Source of the DNA: Trichlorobacter thiogenes | GTDB taxonomy: Bacteria; Desulfobacterota; Desulfuromonadia; Geobacterales; Pseudopelobacteraceae | Length of the DNA: 64,000 nt | NCBI RefSeq assembly: GCF_900167465.1 | Contig: NZ_FUWR01000006.1 | Span: forward strand, 106,948-170,947 | Direction: 5' to 3' | Shown here: piece by piece, positions 8,125 through 16,071 of the stretch | Layout: every line of letters starts with the position of its first letter | How positions within the stretch are numbered: the stretch's first letter is position 1 | The notes under the pieces: model-generated | The model's input: the letters and a program-made list of their open reading frames with translations, nothing else | Database searches by the model: none | What the model was told of the DNA's origin: nothing | Made by a program: the position numbers and the translations under genes

Positions 8125-8298
8125 ATGTTTGGATTTGGAATGCCGGAACTGGTGGTGATACTGGGGATTGTGGTGGTGGTGTTTGGAGCAGGCAAGCTGC
8201 CGGAGATCGGCGCTGCCATGGGTAAGAGCATCAAGAACTTCAAAACTGCGACAGAAGGAAATGAAGTAGAACTGCTGCCCAAAAAAGAGGTTCAGTAG
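8125..8298 (+). CDS. tatA: Sec-independent translocase subunit TatA
   Basis: A 57-residue protein with ATG after GAGGAGAG. The layout is classic TatA: a short N-terminus [11 protein letters not shown], one TM helix, the [10 protein letters not shown] hinge (FG and P hallmark residues) and an amphipathic helix [10 protein letters not shown] with a short charged tail. TatA oligomers form the channel for folded Tat substrates. The operon starting at 14717 encodes a Tat-signal FeS protein (12272-13180), so co-location with the same sigma54 regulon makes sense. No tatC is visible in the window. Confidence 0.9.
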   Translation: MFGFGMPELVVILGIVVVVFGAGKLPEIGAAMGKSIKNFKTATEGNEVELLPKKEVQ

Positions 8299-8314
8299 CG
8301 TTCCTCAAAGAGAT

Positions 8315-8352
8315 AAGGCTGGTTCACCTTTCAGTGATACCAGCCTTATTTA
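8315..8352. terminator. Bidirectional terminator hairpin
   Basis: AAGGCTGGT (8315-8323) / ACCAGCCTT (8339-8347) is a perfect 9-bp stem between the convergent tatA and 8350-8862 genes, followed by ATTTACTTTT on the + strand. It can serve both units. Confidence 0.7.
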
Positions 8353-8862
8353 CTTTTCCTGCCCGATTCTCCGCTCCAGTATTGCAAGCGTTTCTTCCTC
8401 TTCTCTGATCTGAGCCATGCTTAACGACCAGATGTGGTAGCTTTCAAGGCTTAAGATTGTCATGCCAGTGGCCAGCACGGCCCAGAAGTTCTCCGGCAGC
8501 ACTCCTGAAAAAAAGTAGAAGGCATAGAAGCAGATCAGGTAGCCGATATGGCTGAAGGAGACCATCTTGGGGGAGCCGTTGGTGATCCTGCCCAGTACCA
8601 GCAGAATGGCGGAAAAAGCATAGACCACCAGCAAGGCGCTGATCATGTTGCTGGAGGGCGGGGTGCCCAGCATCTTTTTTACTGCAGGGGTAAGGGGGGG
8701 GAAGATCCGGTCGCTGAGCATGGCCGGAACACTGGTGCAGGCAAAAGCAGCTATGGCCCACAGTCCCTGATGGGAGCGGGTACGCAATCTGCGAATTGAT
8801 TCCTGCAGGGCGGTACGCTGCGCTTCCTGAGACAGCGTGCTGCCGGTTTCCTGATTGGACAT
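8350..8862 (-). CDS. Four-helix integral membrane protein of unknown function
   Basis: A 170-residue protein with AAGG before the start. It has an N-terminal amphipathic stretch rich in Gln/Arg and then four predicted TM helices (about 33-50, 72-92, 101-121, 128-145). The C-terminus is charged with coiled-coil character (REEEETLAILERRIG). There are no heme or metal motifs. It is the last gene of the long minus-strand unit that begins at 14717. I do not recognise the family; a membrane accessory to the cytochrome/NrfD complex is possible but unproven. Confidence 0.75.
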   Translation of the reverse strand: MSNQETGSTLSQEAQRTALQESIRRLRTRSHQGLWAIAAFACTSVPAMLSDRIFPPLTPAVKKMLGTPPSSNMISALLVVYAFSAILLVLGRITNGSPKMVSFSHIGYLICFYAFYFFSGVLPENFWAVLATGMTILSLESYHIWSLSMAQIREEEETLAILERRIGQEK

Positions 8863-8927
8863 GGGATGAGACCTTCTCCGGTTACCGCATGATACCGCTA
8901 TCTGAATCCCAACCAGCTTTCAGGCCG

Positions 8928-9779
8928 CTAGCCGTTTTCGGTATCATCCTTTTCTTTGCTGCAATTTCGGCAGCGCGCCAACGCTTCACGGGTATCATTT
9001 AAACGTGCGACAATTCGTTGATAGTTACGGGCCAGAATGGAAAGCTCACCGTAGCCTGATTCCAGTTGTTGTTCAAAATCACACGGTTTTTCGTCGCTGG
9101 TAACAGCCAGTAGTTTTTTTAGTGGAACAAAGAATGAGCGGTTCAGCAGGGCAGCAACACCGCCCACGGTTAGAACCAAAGTCATAAGTGTAAACACTAT
9201 CATACGGTAGCGCATTAACGCGAGTGAATTTTGAAGTGGCCCTTGATCAAGCCCGATATCAAGCATACCGAGGACTTTTTGTGTAGGAGAGTGGTAGTGA
9301 CAGGAGGTGGTTGAGCAGGAAGGTTCATTGTAGATCGGTTGTGTCATGGCTAATACTTCAACGCCACGCTCATTGGTAAACCGGCGGGTCTGTTTTACCG
9401 CAGCCAGTTGTTCAGCCGGTTTTTCTCCGCTGTGACAGCCACTGCAGCCTTCTACCTTTTTATTGACCTGTTGGCCGATCTCAGTCTGGTTACGGGAAAA
9501 GGTGATAAATCCATCATGATTGAATACCCGCAGATGCTCAACCCCCTGATGCTGGCCAATGTTGGCAATGATGCTGCCAAGATGCTGGCGATCATTATGC
9601 AGCATGGCGTAGCGGGTCGAGAGCACAACGGTATTGGCGATATTTCGCCCCCCTTGCGCAGCATCTTCAATCATATCCTGTTTCATGATTGAATAGAGAC
9701 TTAAGCAGCAGATAGCAACAAAGCCGGTGACGGCAAGACCAACCGGAACGATTGTTCGGGTAGCGATACTCTGGAGCAT
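8928..9779 (-). CDS. Membrane-anchored diheme c-type sensor without output kinase
   Basis: A 283-residue protein with GGAGG ahead of the ATG. TM1 is at about 10-32 and TM2 about 192-213. The periplasmic domain between them has C112-xx-C115-H116 and C155-x4-C160-H161, the same pair and order as in the kinase at 5237-6868. After TM2 comes a HAMP-like about 60-residue segment ending in a Cys-containing tail (CRNCSKE), with no HisKA, HATPase, GGDEF or MCP domain. It may be a signal-modulating partner or decoy of the heme kinase, or a heme protein of the electron-transfer complex. It lies downstream of the dodecaheme cytochrome gene, separated by a terminator-like hairpin. Confidence 0.85.
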   Translation of the reverse strand: MLQSIATRTIVPVGLAVTGFVAICCLSLYSIMKQDMIEDAAQGGRNIANTVVLSTRYAMLHNDRQHLGSIIANIGQHQGVEHLRVFNHDGFITFSRNQTEIGQQVNKKVEGCSGCHSGEKPAEQLAAVKQTRRFTNERGVEVLAMTQPIYNEPSCSTTSCHYHSPTQKVLGMLDIGLDQGPLQNSLALMRYRMIVFTLMTLVLTVGGVAALLNRSFFVPLKKLLAVTSDEKPCDFEQQLESGYGELSILARNYQRIVARLNDTREALARCRNCSKEKDDTENG

Positions 9780-9823
9780 TGGGCACCTCCGTAGATAGCG
9801 CCTTGAATTAAAACAGTAAGCCT

Positions 9824-9863
9824 AAAAAGGGTCGGCAGAGGGGTGCGCCTCCCCCTGCCGACC
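9824..9863 (-). terminator. Terminator or attenuator between cytochrome and sensor genes
   Basis: On the minus strand, GGTCGGCAGGGGG (9863-9851) pairs with CCCCTCTGCCGACC (9843-9830), followed by CTTTTTAGG. It lies just after the dodecaheme cytochrome stop and before the sensor gene at 9779. It probably reduces transcription of the last two genes of the unit. Confidence 0.7.
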
Positions 9864-9871
9864 ATAACATT

Positions 9872-10885
9872 TCAGGAGCTCTTATGGCACTTCAGGCAGT
9901 CGCCCTTGACCGAGAATGCCGACTTCCCGTCATGGCAGGCGCCACATGATGCGCCGCTTTCCATCTGCTTCATGGTGATCCGTTTCCCGTTACCGTAGGG
10001 ATACAACTTGGTGTGACAGTCATTGCACTGGTAGGCAGCGGTGTGAAACTGGTGGCTGAAGTGGCCGATAACCGTTCCTTTTTTATTTTTAAAGGTCATT
10101 TTGGCAGGCAGCTTGAATCCGGTGTGGCACTTGGCGCAGTCGTCCTTGACTGAAAAGGCTACCTTACCGTCGTGACAGGCACCGCAGGACTGCCCTTTTT
10201 CCATATCAGCCATACTGACCCGCTTGTTCTTCTTCATATCCGGCTTCACAATGGTGTTGTGGCAATCTTTGCAACTATAGGCCGAAGTGTGGAAGGCATG
10301 GCTGAAGGTTGCCTTGGGCACCGGCGCTGTTGTGTAGGTCAGCTCCGGGCTCTTGTGGCATTTGCTGCACTTGTCCACACCAAAGGCCTTTTTGCCGTTG
10401 TGACAGAAACCACAGGACTTGCCCTTTTCCATCTCTGCCATGCTGACTGTGGGGTTCTTGCCGGTCTTGTACAGCTTGGTGTGGCAGGTCGCACAATCCT
10501 TTACCTTTGCCAGGTGCTTGGCATGACTGAAAGGGGTTGGTCCGGTCTCTTTGACCTGATAGACGATCTCTTTTACCTGGTGACATTTACTGCACTCATG
10601 GGCATCAAAGGCCTGCTTGCCGTTGTGACAGGCTCCACAGGACTGACCTTTGTACATATCTGCCATGGTGTAGTGTTTCTTACTCTTGTTGCCGGTGTGA
10701 CAGGTGGCACAACTAAAGGCCGCATTACCGCGAACTGACTTCTTTGCAAGGTGCTTGTTATGGCTGAATACAACCTTGCCGGCACCTTTGGTGTCGTAAT
10801 TGATCTCTTTCAAATCTATCGCACCTGCATGGGTGGCCATCAGACCGACCAGTCCTGCCAATGCGAGTGTTAGGGCGCGTTTCAT
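9872..10885 (-). CDS. Dodecaheme c-type cytochrome (four c7-like triheme domains)
   Basis: A 337-residue secreted cytochrome with a signal peptide cleaved after about residue 22 (ATHAGA). AGGAG precedes the ATG. I count twelve CxxCH motifs in four repeats of three, each repeat of the form CxxCH / CG[AF]CH / C[SAL]KCH, with FSH-type distal histidines before each repeat. This is the 'nanowire' arrangement of linked c7 domains known from Geobacter dodecaheme cytochromes such as GSU1996 and OmcQ. It likely carries electrons across the periplasm from the quinol-oxidising NrfD/FeS/pentaheme components encoded upstream in the same operon. Confidence 0.95.
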   Translation of the reverse strand: MKRALTLALAGLVGLMATHAGAIDLKEINYDTKGAGKVVFSHNKHLAKKSVRGNAAFSCATCHTGNKSKKHYTMADMYKGQSCGACHNGKQAFDAHECSKCHQVKEIVYQVKETGPTPFSHAKHLAKVKDCATCHTKLYKTGKNPTVSMAEMEKGKSCGFCHNGKKAFGVDKCSKCHKSPELTYTTAPVPKATFSHAFHTSAYSCKDCHNTIVKPDMKKNKRVSMADMEKGQSCGACHDGKVAFSVKDDCAKCHTGFKLPAKMTFKNKKGTVIGHFSHQFHTAAYQCNDCHTKLYPYGNGKRITMKQMESGASCGACHDGKSAFSVKGDCLKCHKSS

Positions 10886-10943
10886 GACGATCTCCTGAAT
10901 CCCTCTGCCTGCATGGTGTCAGACAGAGGGATGGTCGGTTGTA

Positions 10944-12275
10944 TTACTTGCTGCTTGCAGCTTCGGCCTCGGCAATGGCTGCCGGTGTGGGTTCAAGCAC
11001 CGCATACTCGCTGTAGCGGGTCTTCCATTTGAACAGGATCGGCCAGCGGTACAGGATTGCACGGTAGGTAACGATATAGACCGAGTAGACCGTAACGGTG
11101 ATGATGATCTCGCGGATTGGCGGAATATGCACATGTCCCTGCTGCCAGTTAAAGGTGAACATGTAGACATTCAGGCGGTTCAGCACGACACCGATGATGG
11201 TGGTCCAGGCACCCATCCGTACCAGGGTAACACTGTTGTTTCTGATGCCTGCGGTCAGCAGGATCATTGACAGCACAACCCCAAAGCCGATCTCGAACAT
11301 CCACCAGGCACCCCAGCCGGTTCCCAGGTAGGCCCACTTGTTGTCATGGGCAATGCCGATCAGACGGATGGTCAGGTAGGTGATCAGGCCCATGGAGGCG
11401 CCTTTGGCCAGGGCGATCTGCAGCTTGCTCAGGCTGTTTTTAAAGGTTCCGTCACAACGCCAGCCCATGGTCTTTACTGCAATGGTACTGACTACGATGA
11501 CCATACAAAGGCCGCCAGGCAGTGAGGAGACAAAGAAGTAGAGCCACTGGAATGACGCTGAATACCAGAGCGGGTGAACCTTACCCGGTGCATAGGTGGA
11601 AAGCGCGCCCAGAGCGCCCTGGTGCAGGGTTGAGAGAATGATACCGGCTACGGCCAGACCCAGGGCCATCTTTTTTACAAAGGTCTTGCCAGCCGGCCAG
11701 CCCATCCATTCAAAGAAGGCGGTGGATGTTTCTGCAGCCTGTACCGACAGGTAGGTGGCAACGTGCCAGGCCACCAGGAACAGTACCGCTTCAGGACCCC
11801 AGGAGACCACCATCGGGTAGGGCAGACGCCAGGGTTGCCCAAGGTCAACCATCAGGAACATGACGGCAAAGAAGTAACCAAGGATACCGTTCAGGATACC
11901 CAGACGCTCAATAGGTTCAAAATCATGGCGTCCGAACACCTCAACCGCAGAGCCAAGCTGGAAGCCGGATGATGATAGCGGCACCATGCCGAACAGACCA
12001 AAGGCCAGAAACAGACCCCAGGCGTTATCGTACGGGTCACCTACGGCCCAAGAGAGACCGAAGATGTAGCGACCGATCAGAACCGGGAAACCGATCAGGA
12101 AGATCACGGCAAAGATCCAGTTCAGCGGATTGCTCATGGCCTGAGAAAGGTACTGCTGCGGTGTCAGACCAAGGAAGATCTTTTCCATCAGGGTCCAGGG
12201 ACGACCCTTATCATTATCCTTGCGCAGACTGTCAATGATCTGCGTGCTGGGATTACGGCTCAGAAACTGTTTCAT
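10944..12275 (-). CDS. NrfD/PsrC/HybB-family membrane quinol-oxidising subunit
   Basis: A 443-residue polytopic protein with about 9-10 TM helices and the NrfD-family look (WGLFLAFGLFGMVPLSS, LGQPWRLPYP, a TLHQGALGAL loop). NrfD proteins exchange electrons between (mena)quinol and a partner FeS protein. Its ATG overlaps the stop of the FeS protein gene by 4 bases (ATGA), confirming partnership. Together with the multiheme cytochromes on each side the set resembles Geobacter Cbc-type menaquinol:cytochrome c oxidoreductases. I give no gene symbol because I cannot verify which Cbc complex it matches. Confidence 0.92.
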   Translation of the reverse strand: MKQFLSRNPSTQIIDSLRKDNDKGRPWTLMEKIFLGLTPQQYLSQAMSNPLNWIFAVIFLIGFPVLIGRYIFGLSWAVGDPYDNAWGLFLAFGLFGMVPLSSSGFQLGSAVEVFGRHDFEPIERLGILNGILGYFFAVMFLMVDLGQPWRLPYPMVVSWGPEAVLFLVAWHVATYLSVQAAETSTAFFEWMGWPAGKTFVKKMALGLAVAGIILSTLHQGALGALSTYAPGKVHPLWYSASFQWLYFFVSSLPGGLCMVIVVSTIAVKTMGWRCDGTFKNSLSKLQIALAKGASMGLITYLTIRLIGIAHDNKWAYLGTGWGAWWMFEIGFGVVLSMILLTAGIRNNSVTLVRMGAWTTIIGVVLNRLNVYMFTFNWQQGHVHIPPIREIIITVTVYSVYIVTYRAILYRWPILFKWKTRYSEYAVLEPTPAAIAEAEAASSK

Positions 12276-13180
12276 TGGTGATCTCCCTCCTCATGGTCAT
12301 GGTGGCCGTCCTTGTTTTTGGTTGCCAGCAGGTGAACGCCGGTAAACAGGGCTGGCCAGATGGAAAGTACCATTGGCACGAATCCCAGGAAGTCTTTGAC
12401 GTTGGAGATGATCGGCTCATTCTGGATATGACCGTCAAAACCGACCTTGTCGAAATCAACGCTGCTCAGATACATCCAGCTGGTGCCACCAACGGCCTTT
12501 TCACCATACAGCTTGTCCACATATTTTGCCGGGTTGGCCTGAATCCGGTCATGGCCCAGCTTGATCAGGTCTGCCCTGCGACCAAAGGTCATGACCTGCT
12601 GTGGACAGATATCGACACATGCCGGTGGCTTGCCATCTTTCAGGCGGGTGTCGTAGCAGAAGATACATTTCTTAACCAGCGGGTTCAGCGGGCTTGAGTA
12701 GCTGTACGCCGGGATATTAAAGGGACAGGCGATCATGCAGTTACGACAGCCGACACAGACCTTGGCGTTGTAGATAACCGCACCTTCCTTGGTCTTGGTG
12801 TAGGCGTTTACAAAGCAGGAGCTGAGGCAGGCCGGCTCGGTGCAATGGTTACACTGGATCTTGCGGAACAGGGTTTCCTTGTCGGCCACTTGGTACTTGT
12901 TAACAACCGTATAGGCCTTTTCTGTGGTACGCCGCTTGTCGCTGAATACAGACGTGTCATCAAATGCCAGATCAGGCTCCGGCAACTTCTGCTCTGCGTT
13001 ACAGGCGGCCTCGCAACTACGGCAGCCAACACAACGGGTCAGGTCAACCAGCACCCCCATTGCATCCGGGTATCCTTCAAATGAACCGGCTGCCATCGCC
13101 TTTCCACTGGCAACAGATACTGTTGCAGCGGTTACACCGCAGGCCAGACACCCTTTCAGAAAATCTCGACGTTCAATCAT
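12272..13180 (-). CDS. Tat-exported FeS protein with four [4Fe-4S] clusters (HybA/NrfC-like)
   Basis: A 302-residue protein; the ATG at 13180 is preceded by AAGGAGA and places a twin-arginine signal at the N-terminus (MIERRDFLKG), so the longer upstream reading is rejected. Cysteine groups for four [4Fe-4S] clusters follow: CVGCRSCEAAC, CNHCTEPACLSSC, CVGCRNCMIACP and CIFC...CVDICP. A C-terminal hydrophobic helix (LSIWPALFTGVHLL) could anchor it, as in HybA. It transfers electrons between the NrfD subunit and the cytochromes in the periplasm. Tat dependence links it to the tatA gene in sigma54 unit 1. Confidence 0.93.
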   Translation of the reverse strand: MIERRDFLKGCLACGVTAATVSVASGKAMAAGSFEGYPDAMGVLVDLTRCVGCRSCEAACNAEQKLPEPDLAFDDTSVFSDKRRTTEKAYTVVNKYQVADKETLFRKIQCNHCTEPACLSSCFVNAYTKTKEGAVIYNAKVCVGCRNCMIACPFNIPAYSYSSPLNPLVKKCIFCYDTRLKDGKPPACVDICPQQVMTFGRRADLIKLGHDRIQANPAKYVDKLYGEKAVGGTSWMYLSSVDFDKVGFDGHIQNEPIISNVKDFLGFVPMVLSIWPALFTGVHLLATKNKDGHHDHEEGDHQ

Positions 13181-13211
13181 GGTACACGTTCTCCTTCCCG
13201 TGGATATCAGT

Positions 13212-13742
13212 TCAGTGGTGTGCTGCCTTAGGCTTGGCAGGTGCCTTGGGGGCGTATTTGCCGGACTTGAAGATGGCATCGCCGCCATCGTTCCGTTTGT
13301 GGCAATCCTGGCAGCCGGTTGGTCCATGCATCTTCTCGTGGCATCCCAGGCAACTGATATGGTAGGCAGCTTTCAGACCCGGCTTGTCACGGTGATAGAT
13401 CGGCGGCTGCTGATCACGCTGTTGTTTGAGCGCCTCAGGGGTAAACGGCTCTGCGGTGTGACACCCTTTACAGCTGACCACCGCCTGGGCACCACTGTTC
13501 TTGTGGCAACGGGCACAGTTGGGATCGGTAACCTGAGCTCCGGTGGTGTGGTGGTGGCACAGACCGCAGTCTTTCAGCTTGTTGATGTGGGCTGCGTGGT
13601 TGAAACTGACCGGGGCGTAGTACTTCTGAATTGAGTTGATGGTGACCTTGTCCGGAATACCGGCTCCAAAACAGACGCTGGATACCAGCATCATCAGTAT
13701 GCCTGTCACTCCCAGGATCATCTGTCGCTTTACTGCATGCAT
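13212..13742 (-). CDS. Pentaheme c-type cytochrome
   Basis: A 176-residue secreted protein (signal peptide to about residue 26). It has five CxxCH motifs: CGLCH, CARCH, CKGCH, CLGCH and CQDCH. FNHAAH-type histidines before the first pair give a class III/c7-like pattern, and the Pro/Lys/His-rich C-terminal tail is low complexity. It is the first redox gene of the minus-strand operon. It probably accepts electrons from the FeS/NrfD module and passes them to the dodecaheme cytochrome. Confidence 0.93.
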   Translation of the reverse strand: MHAVKRQMILGVTGILMMLVSSVCFGAGIPDKVTINSIQKYYAPVSFNHAAHINKLKDCGLCHHHTTGAQVTDPNCARCHKNSGAQAVVSCKGCHTAEPFTPEALKQQRDQQPPIYHRDKPGLKAAYHISCLGCHEKMHGPTGCQDCHKRNDGGDAIFKSGKYAPKAPAKPKAAHH

Positions 13743-13812
13743 AGCCCTCTCCTTGTAAAAGATGGCCGGTATCGCTGTAGATACCGGTAGTAAGTGCAGA
13801 AACCGGATGTTC

Positions 13813-13989
13813 CTAGTGGGCTGCTTCCTGCGTGCTGCTTTTGCCGCTCATCATGTACCGGTAGAACATCGGAAAACCGACAAAGAACGCAACACAGATC
13901 AGGTATTCAACCGTTTTGATGTACTGGTAAAAATCCACCAGCGTGTACACCGACTTGACATGTCCAATTGCACTGAATAACTCCGTCAT
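13813..13989 (-). CDS. 58-residue single-span membrane protein (copy 1)
   Basis: Reads MTELFSAIGHVKSVYTLVDF onward, ending SSTQEAAH, with AGGAGG seven bases ahead of the ATG. One TM helix lies at about residues 28-42 (LICVAFFVGFPMFY), preceded by an amphipathic N-terminus. The copy at 16497-16673 is identical at about 48 of 58 positions. Its size and the TM next to cytochrome and NrfD genes resemble the small subunits (CcoQ/CydX-like) that stabilise respiratory complexes; that role is inference. It is below common gene-calling length limits and could be missed in annotation. Confidence 0.85.
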   Translation of the reverse strand: MTELFSAIGHVKSVYTLVDFYQYIKTVEYLICVAFFVGFPMFYRYMMSGKSSTQEAAH

Positions 13990-14054
13990 GATCCTATCCT
14001 CCTTTTATCTGTGCCGATTGATGATCGGCTGTATTTGCTTTACTGGTTCCGGCG

Positions 14055-14435
14055 TTATGAATTTTTCATATTCTCAAAGGCACAGGCCACGGCCTGACGC
14101 AGCTCTTCCCGATCTGCCGGATCGATCGGCTTCAGGGAGTGATAAAAGATCCCTTCCTTACGCATCTTGCGGATCACCGGCAGCGAGGTCTCGTCCGAGA
14201 CAAGAATAATGGTCAGGTCACGACTGCACTTCTTCAGCAGCGGAATCAGCTCTGCTGCTGCCAGTTCATCAAATTCACTGCTTAACAACACCACCTGGGC
14301 AGACTTTTTCAAAATGCCGTGCAGTACGTTTGCGGCCGAGGTGGTTACCATCACATTGTAGCCGGCCTCAATACAGAGGTCGGCCAGCACCTTGCGGGAT
14401 TCAACGTTTTCATCTGCTATCAGAACACCTTGCAT
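14055..14435 (-). CDS. Degenerate (pseudo-)receiver domain protein, copy 1
   Basis: A 126-residue stand-alone receiver-like protein. It keeps the fold landmarks (VLIADEN at 4-10, LTIILVS at 74-80, K102 in LKPID), but the phosphoacceptor Asp expected after VVLL is Ser52 (VVLLSSEFDE). It therefore cannot be phosphorylated at the usual position. Copy 2 is at 16983-17369. It is flanked by the family A small membrane protein and the 58-residue protein in a sigma54 unit. It may be a phosphorylation-independent protein-interaction module. Confidence 0.85.
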   Translation of the reverse strand: MQGVLIADENVESRKVLADLCIEAGYNVMVTTSAANVLHGILKKSAQVVLLSSEFDELAAAELIPLLKKCSRDLTIILVSDETSLPVIRKMRKEGIFYHSLKPIDPADREELRQAVACAFENMKNS

Positions 14436-14465
14436 AGCGGTTACCTCTGTTTCCTGGAGAAAAGT

Positions 14466-14717
14466 CTACTTGTTGCCTTTTCCCTTAAACGGAGAGAAGG
14501 AGGCCTCAGCCGGATTGCTGGAAAACAGCCCTTTCATCATCGATGCAAACATCACAACAGCTGGGGCGGCCTGGAACAGCACAACCATGACGCCAAAGCC
14601 GATGAAGAACCAGACCAGCATGCCGTTGCCGCCCGGTTCTGCACCGCTTGCCGCAGCAGATGCGGCGGTTGCACTACCGGCAACTATCGGAACCAGTATT
14701 TTCAAGACTTTTTTCAT
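14466..14717 (-). CDS. Small membrane protein, family A (first gene of sigma54 unit 2)
   Basis: An 83-residue protein; the ATG at 14717 sits 8 bases after CCCGGAG, so the longer start at 14741 is not needed. Signal-like N-terminus ending SAAASG, then a TM helix with LVWFFIGFGVMVVLFQAAPA and a basic C-terminus. Closest relatives in the window are at 7169 and 17381. It is transcribed from the consensus sigma54 promoter at 14768-14783 and heads the long cytochrome operon. Function unknown. Confidence 0.82.
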   Translation of the reverse strand: MKKVLKILVPIVAGSATAASAAASGAEPGGNGMLVWFFIGFGVMVVLFQAAPAVVMFASMMKGLFSSNPAEASFSPFKGKGNK

Positions 14718-14767
14718 GTTTACGCTCCGGGAGTCTCTCAAGAATCATTAAAATACACTTAACCTAG

Positions 14768-14783
14768 AGCACGCATCGTGCCA
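14768..14783 (-). promoter_or_regulatory. Sigma54 (-24/-12) promoter for the cytochrome operon
   Basis: Read on the minus strand: TGGCACGATGCGTGCT, an excellent match to the sigma54 consensus (GG, 10 bp, GC). It lies 51 bp upstream of the start at 14717, the same distance as the promoter at 7103 from its gene. Confidence 0.88.
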
Positions 14784-14875
14784 GTCTTGAATCGAGCAGA
14801 AAGTTAGCCACTAACCTGCTGGTATAGTTGAATAATTAATATCGTATCATGTATCCAAAACATGGTTTTGATTTG

Positions 14876-14890
14876 TGTATACTGTATACA
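14876..14890. promoter_or_regulatory. Palindromic site upstream of sigma54 unit 2
   Basis: TGTATAC-T-GTATACA is a perfect 15-bp palindrome about 100 bp upstream of the sigma54 promoter at 14768. Further half-sites (TGTATCC near 14850, GGATACA near 14895, TATACG near 14975-14990) lie around it. The spacing suits an enhancer for an NtrC-type activator. The rest of the 14718-15105 gap shows only the promoter and the terminator at 15038-15072. Confidence 0.5.
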
Positions 14891-15037
14891 ATCAGGATAC
14901 ACAGATGCAGACAGCACCCTGTCATGACGGATAAATGCAATTGCAACTAGCCGTTATTGCGGTGTTTATTTATGGTGTATACGCAATATATACGTGGTCT
15001 GCAGGTGTATAGCTGAAGAGAGAGGGCGAGGATGCTA

Positions 15038-15072
15038 CAAAAAAAACCCTCCCCGGCAGCAGCAAGGGAGGG
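15038..15072 (-). terminator. Rho-independent terminator
   Basis: Minus strand: CCCTCCC (15072-15066), loop, GGGAGGG (15053-15047), then eight T. It ends the transcript carrying the gene at 15106-15573. Confidence 0.9.
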
Positions 15073-15105
15073 ATGAAAAGATCTGACAAGAAGAACTGGT
15101 TTAGG

Positions 15106-15573
15106 TCAGCTGCGCAGAGTGGCTGCAATCCGCTGAGGAACCATAAGCAGTCCGAGGGCATCATAGATGCTTCGGGCGACAATATCCGCCTGCAGGATGG
15201 CGCTGACAGCGCTGCCTTCACCTTCCAGCACCGCAATGCCAAGCCGGGCGACCTTCAGCATCAGCCGGTCATTGGCACCATTACCGATGCAGACCACAGA
15301 ATCAGCGCCTAATGCCTGGACATAGGCCTCCTTCTGCTCTGCCTCATTTCCGCTTGCAATGATATGCAGCGTACAGGGCAATCCATCAACCTCCTGCGCT
15401 ACTGTGCCACCACTGTCTGCAGTAAGGATATGAATGGTAATCCTGCCTGCAAGATCTGTAATGGTCTTATCAAGATTGGACAGTAACAGGCCATCACGGG
15501 CAATGGTGCCGTTATAGTCAAAGACCAGATGTTTCAGCTCAATGGATCCGATGCTGGGAATAGTGATCTGCAT
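15106..15573 (-). CDS. HAD-superfamily protein (soluble P-type-ATPase-like, COG4087 type)
   Basis: A 155-residue protein with HAD motif I FDYNGTIARDG at about 18-28 and motif IV GNGANDRLML at about 96-105. The second acid of the usual DxD is Asn here (DYN), as seen in small soluble P-type-ATPase-like HAD proteins. Motif II/III residues include the TADSGGT stretch (about 51-57). There are no membrane segments. Substrate unknown. It is preceded by an 82-residue gene 12 bp upstream, so the two are likely co-transcribed. Confidence 0.82.
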   Translation of the reverse strand: MQITIPSIGSIELKHLVFDYNGTIARDGLLLSNLDKTITDLAGRITIHILTADSGGTVAQEVDGLPCTLHIIASGNEAEQKEAYVQALGADSVVCIGNGANDRLMLKVARLGIAVLEGEGSAVSAILQADIVARSIYDALGLLMVPQRIAATLRS

Positions 15574-15585
15574 GGTTTAGTAACC

Positions 15586-15834
15586 TCAAGGGTTTGAAAT
15601 ACGCTTCAGGGTTTCCGAAATATCCTTAACACTGCAGGTCTCACTGAAACAACCGGTACCGGCATACAGGTCAAAATTGCGTAGCTGACCAATCAGCTTT
15701 TTCAGTTCCGGTTCATGCTCCGGCAGGGCTGCCGTTTCAGCAACGGCAAGAATCTCTGCCAGAAGACTGTCAGGCAGTTCAGCATCACGGTTTTGCTCAC
15801 AGGCAACGGCTCGTAACTCTTCAGATACGGTCAT
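15586..15834 (-). CDS. Conserved-looking small soluble protein, unknown function
   Basis: An 82-residue reading from the ATG at 15834, chosen because GAGGGGG lies 6 bases upstream; an in-frame ATG at 15867 lacks such a site. It is helical and acidic, with a C-terminal FDLYAGTGCFSETCSV segment containing two cysteines. I do not recognise the family. Tight spacing to the HAD gene suggests a two-gene unit. Confidence 0.6.
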   Translation of the reverse strand: MTVSEELRAVACEQNRDAELPDSLLAEILAVAETAALPEHEPELKKLIGQLRNFDLYAGTGCFSETCSVKDISETLKRISNP

Positions 15835-16071
15835 GGCATTCCCCCTCACAGGTTCAGGATTAAACATGAATGTATTTTAATGGTATGCAGTATGCCAAAG
15901 CTCCACGAAACAGTAAACCGCAAACCTCAGAAGGGGGCCGGAATATACCAGGCCTCCTTCTGAGTATATGCGGACCTGGCCGCCTGCGAGTAAAGTCACG
16001 GGCATTTTTAACGTTCAATTAGGCAAACAATTACAAGAACATTTCTCTGAATGCTGCCCATCTCAGGGAAA

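Noticed and set aside
12845..13634. Several + strand frames opposite the FeS protein and pentaheme cytochrome
   Set aside because: The minus strand carries Tat signal, FeS and heme motifs in one continuous operon.
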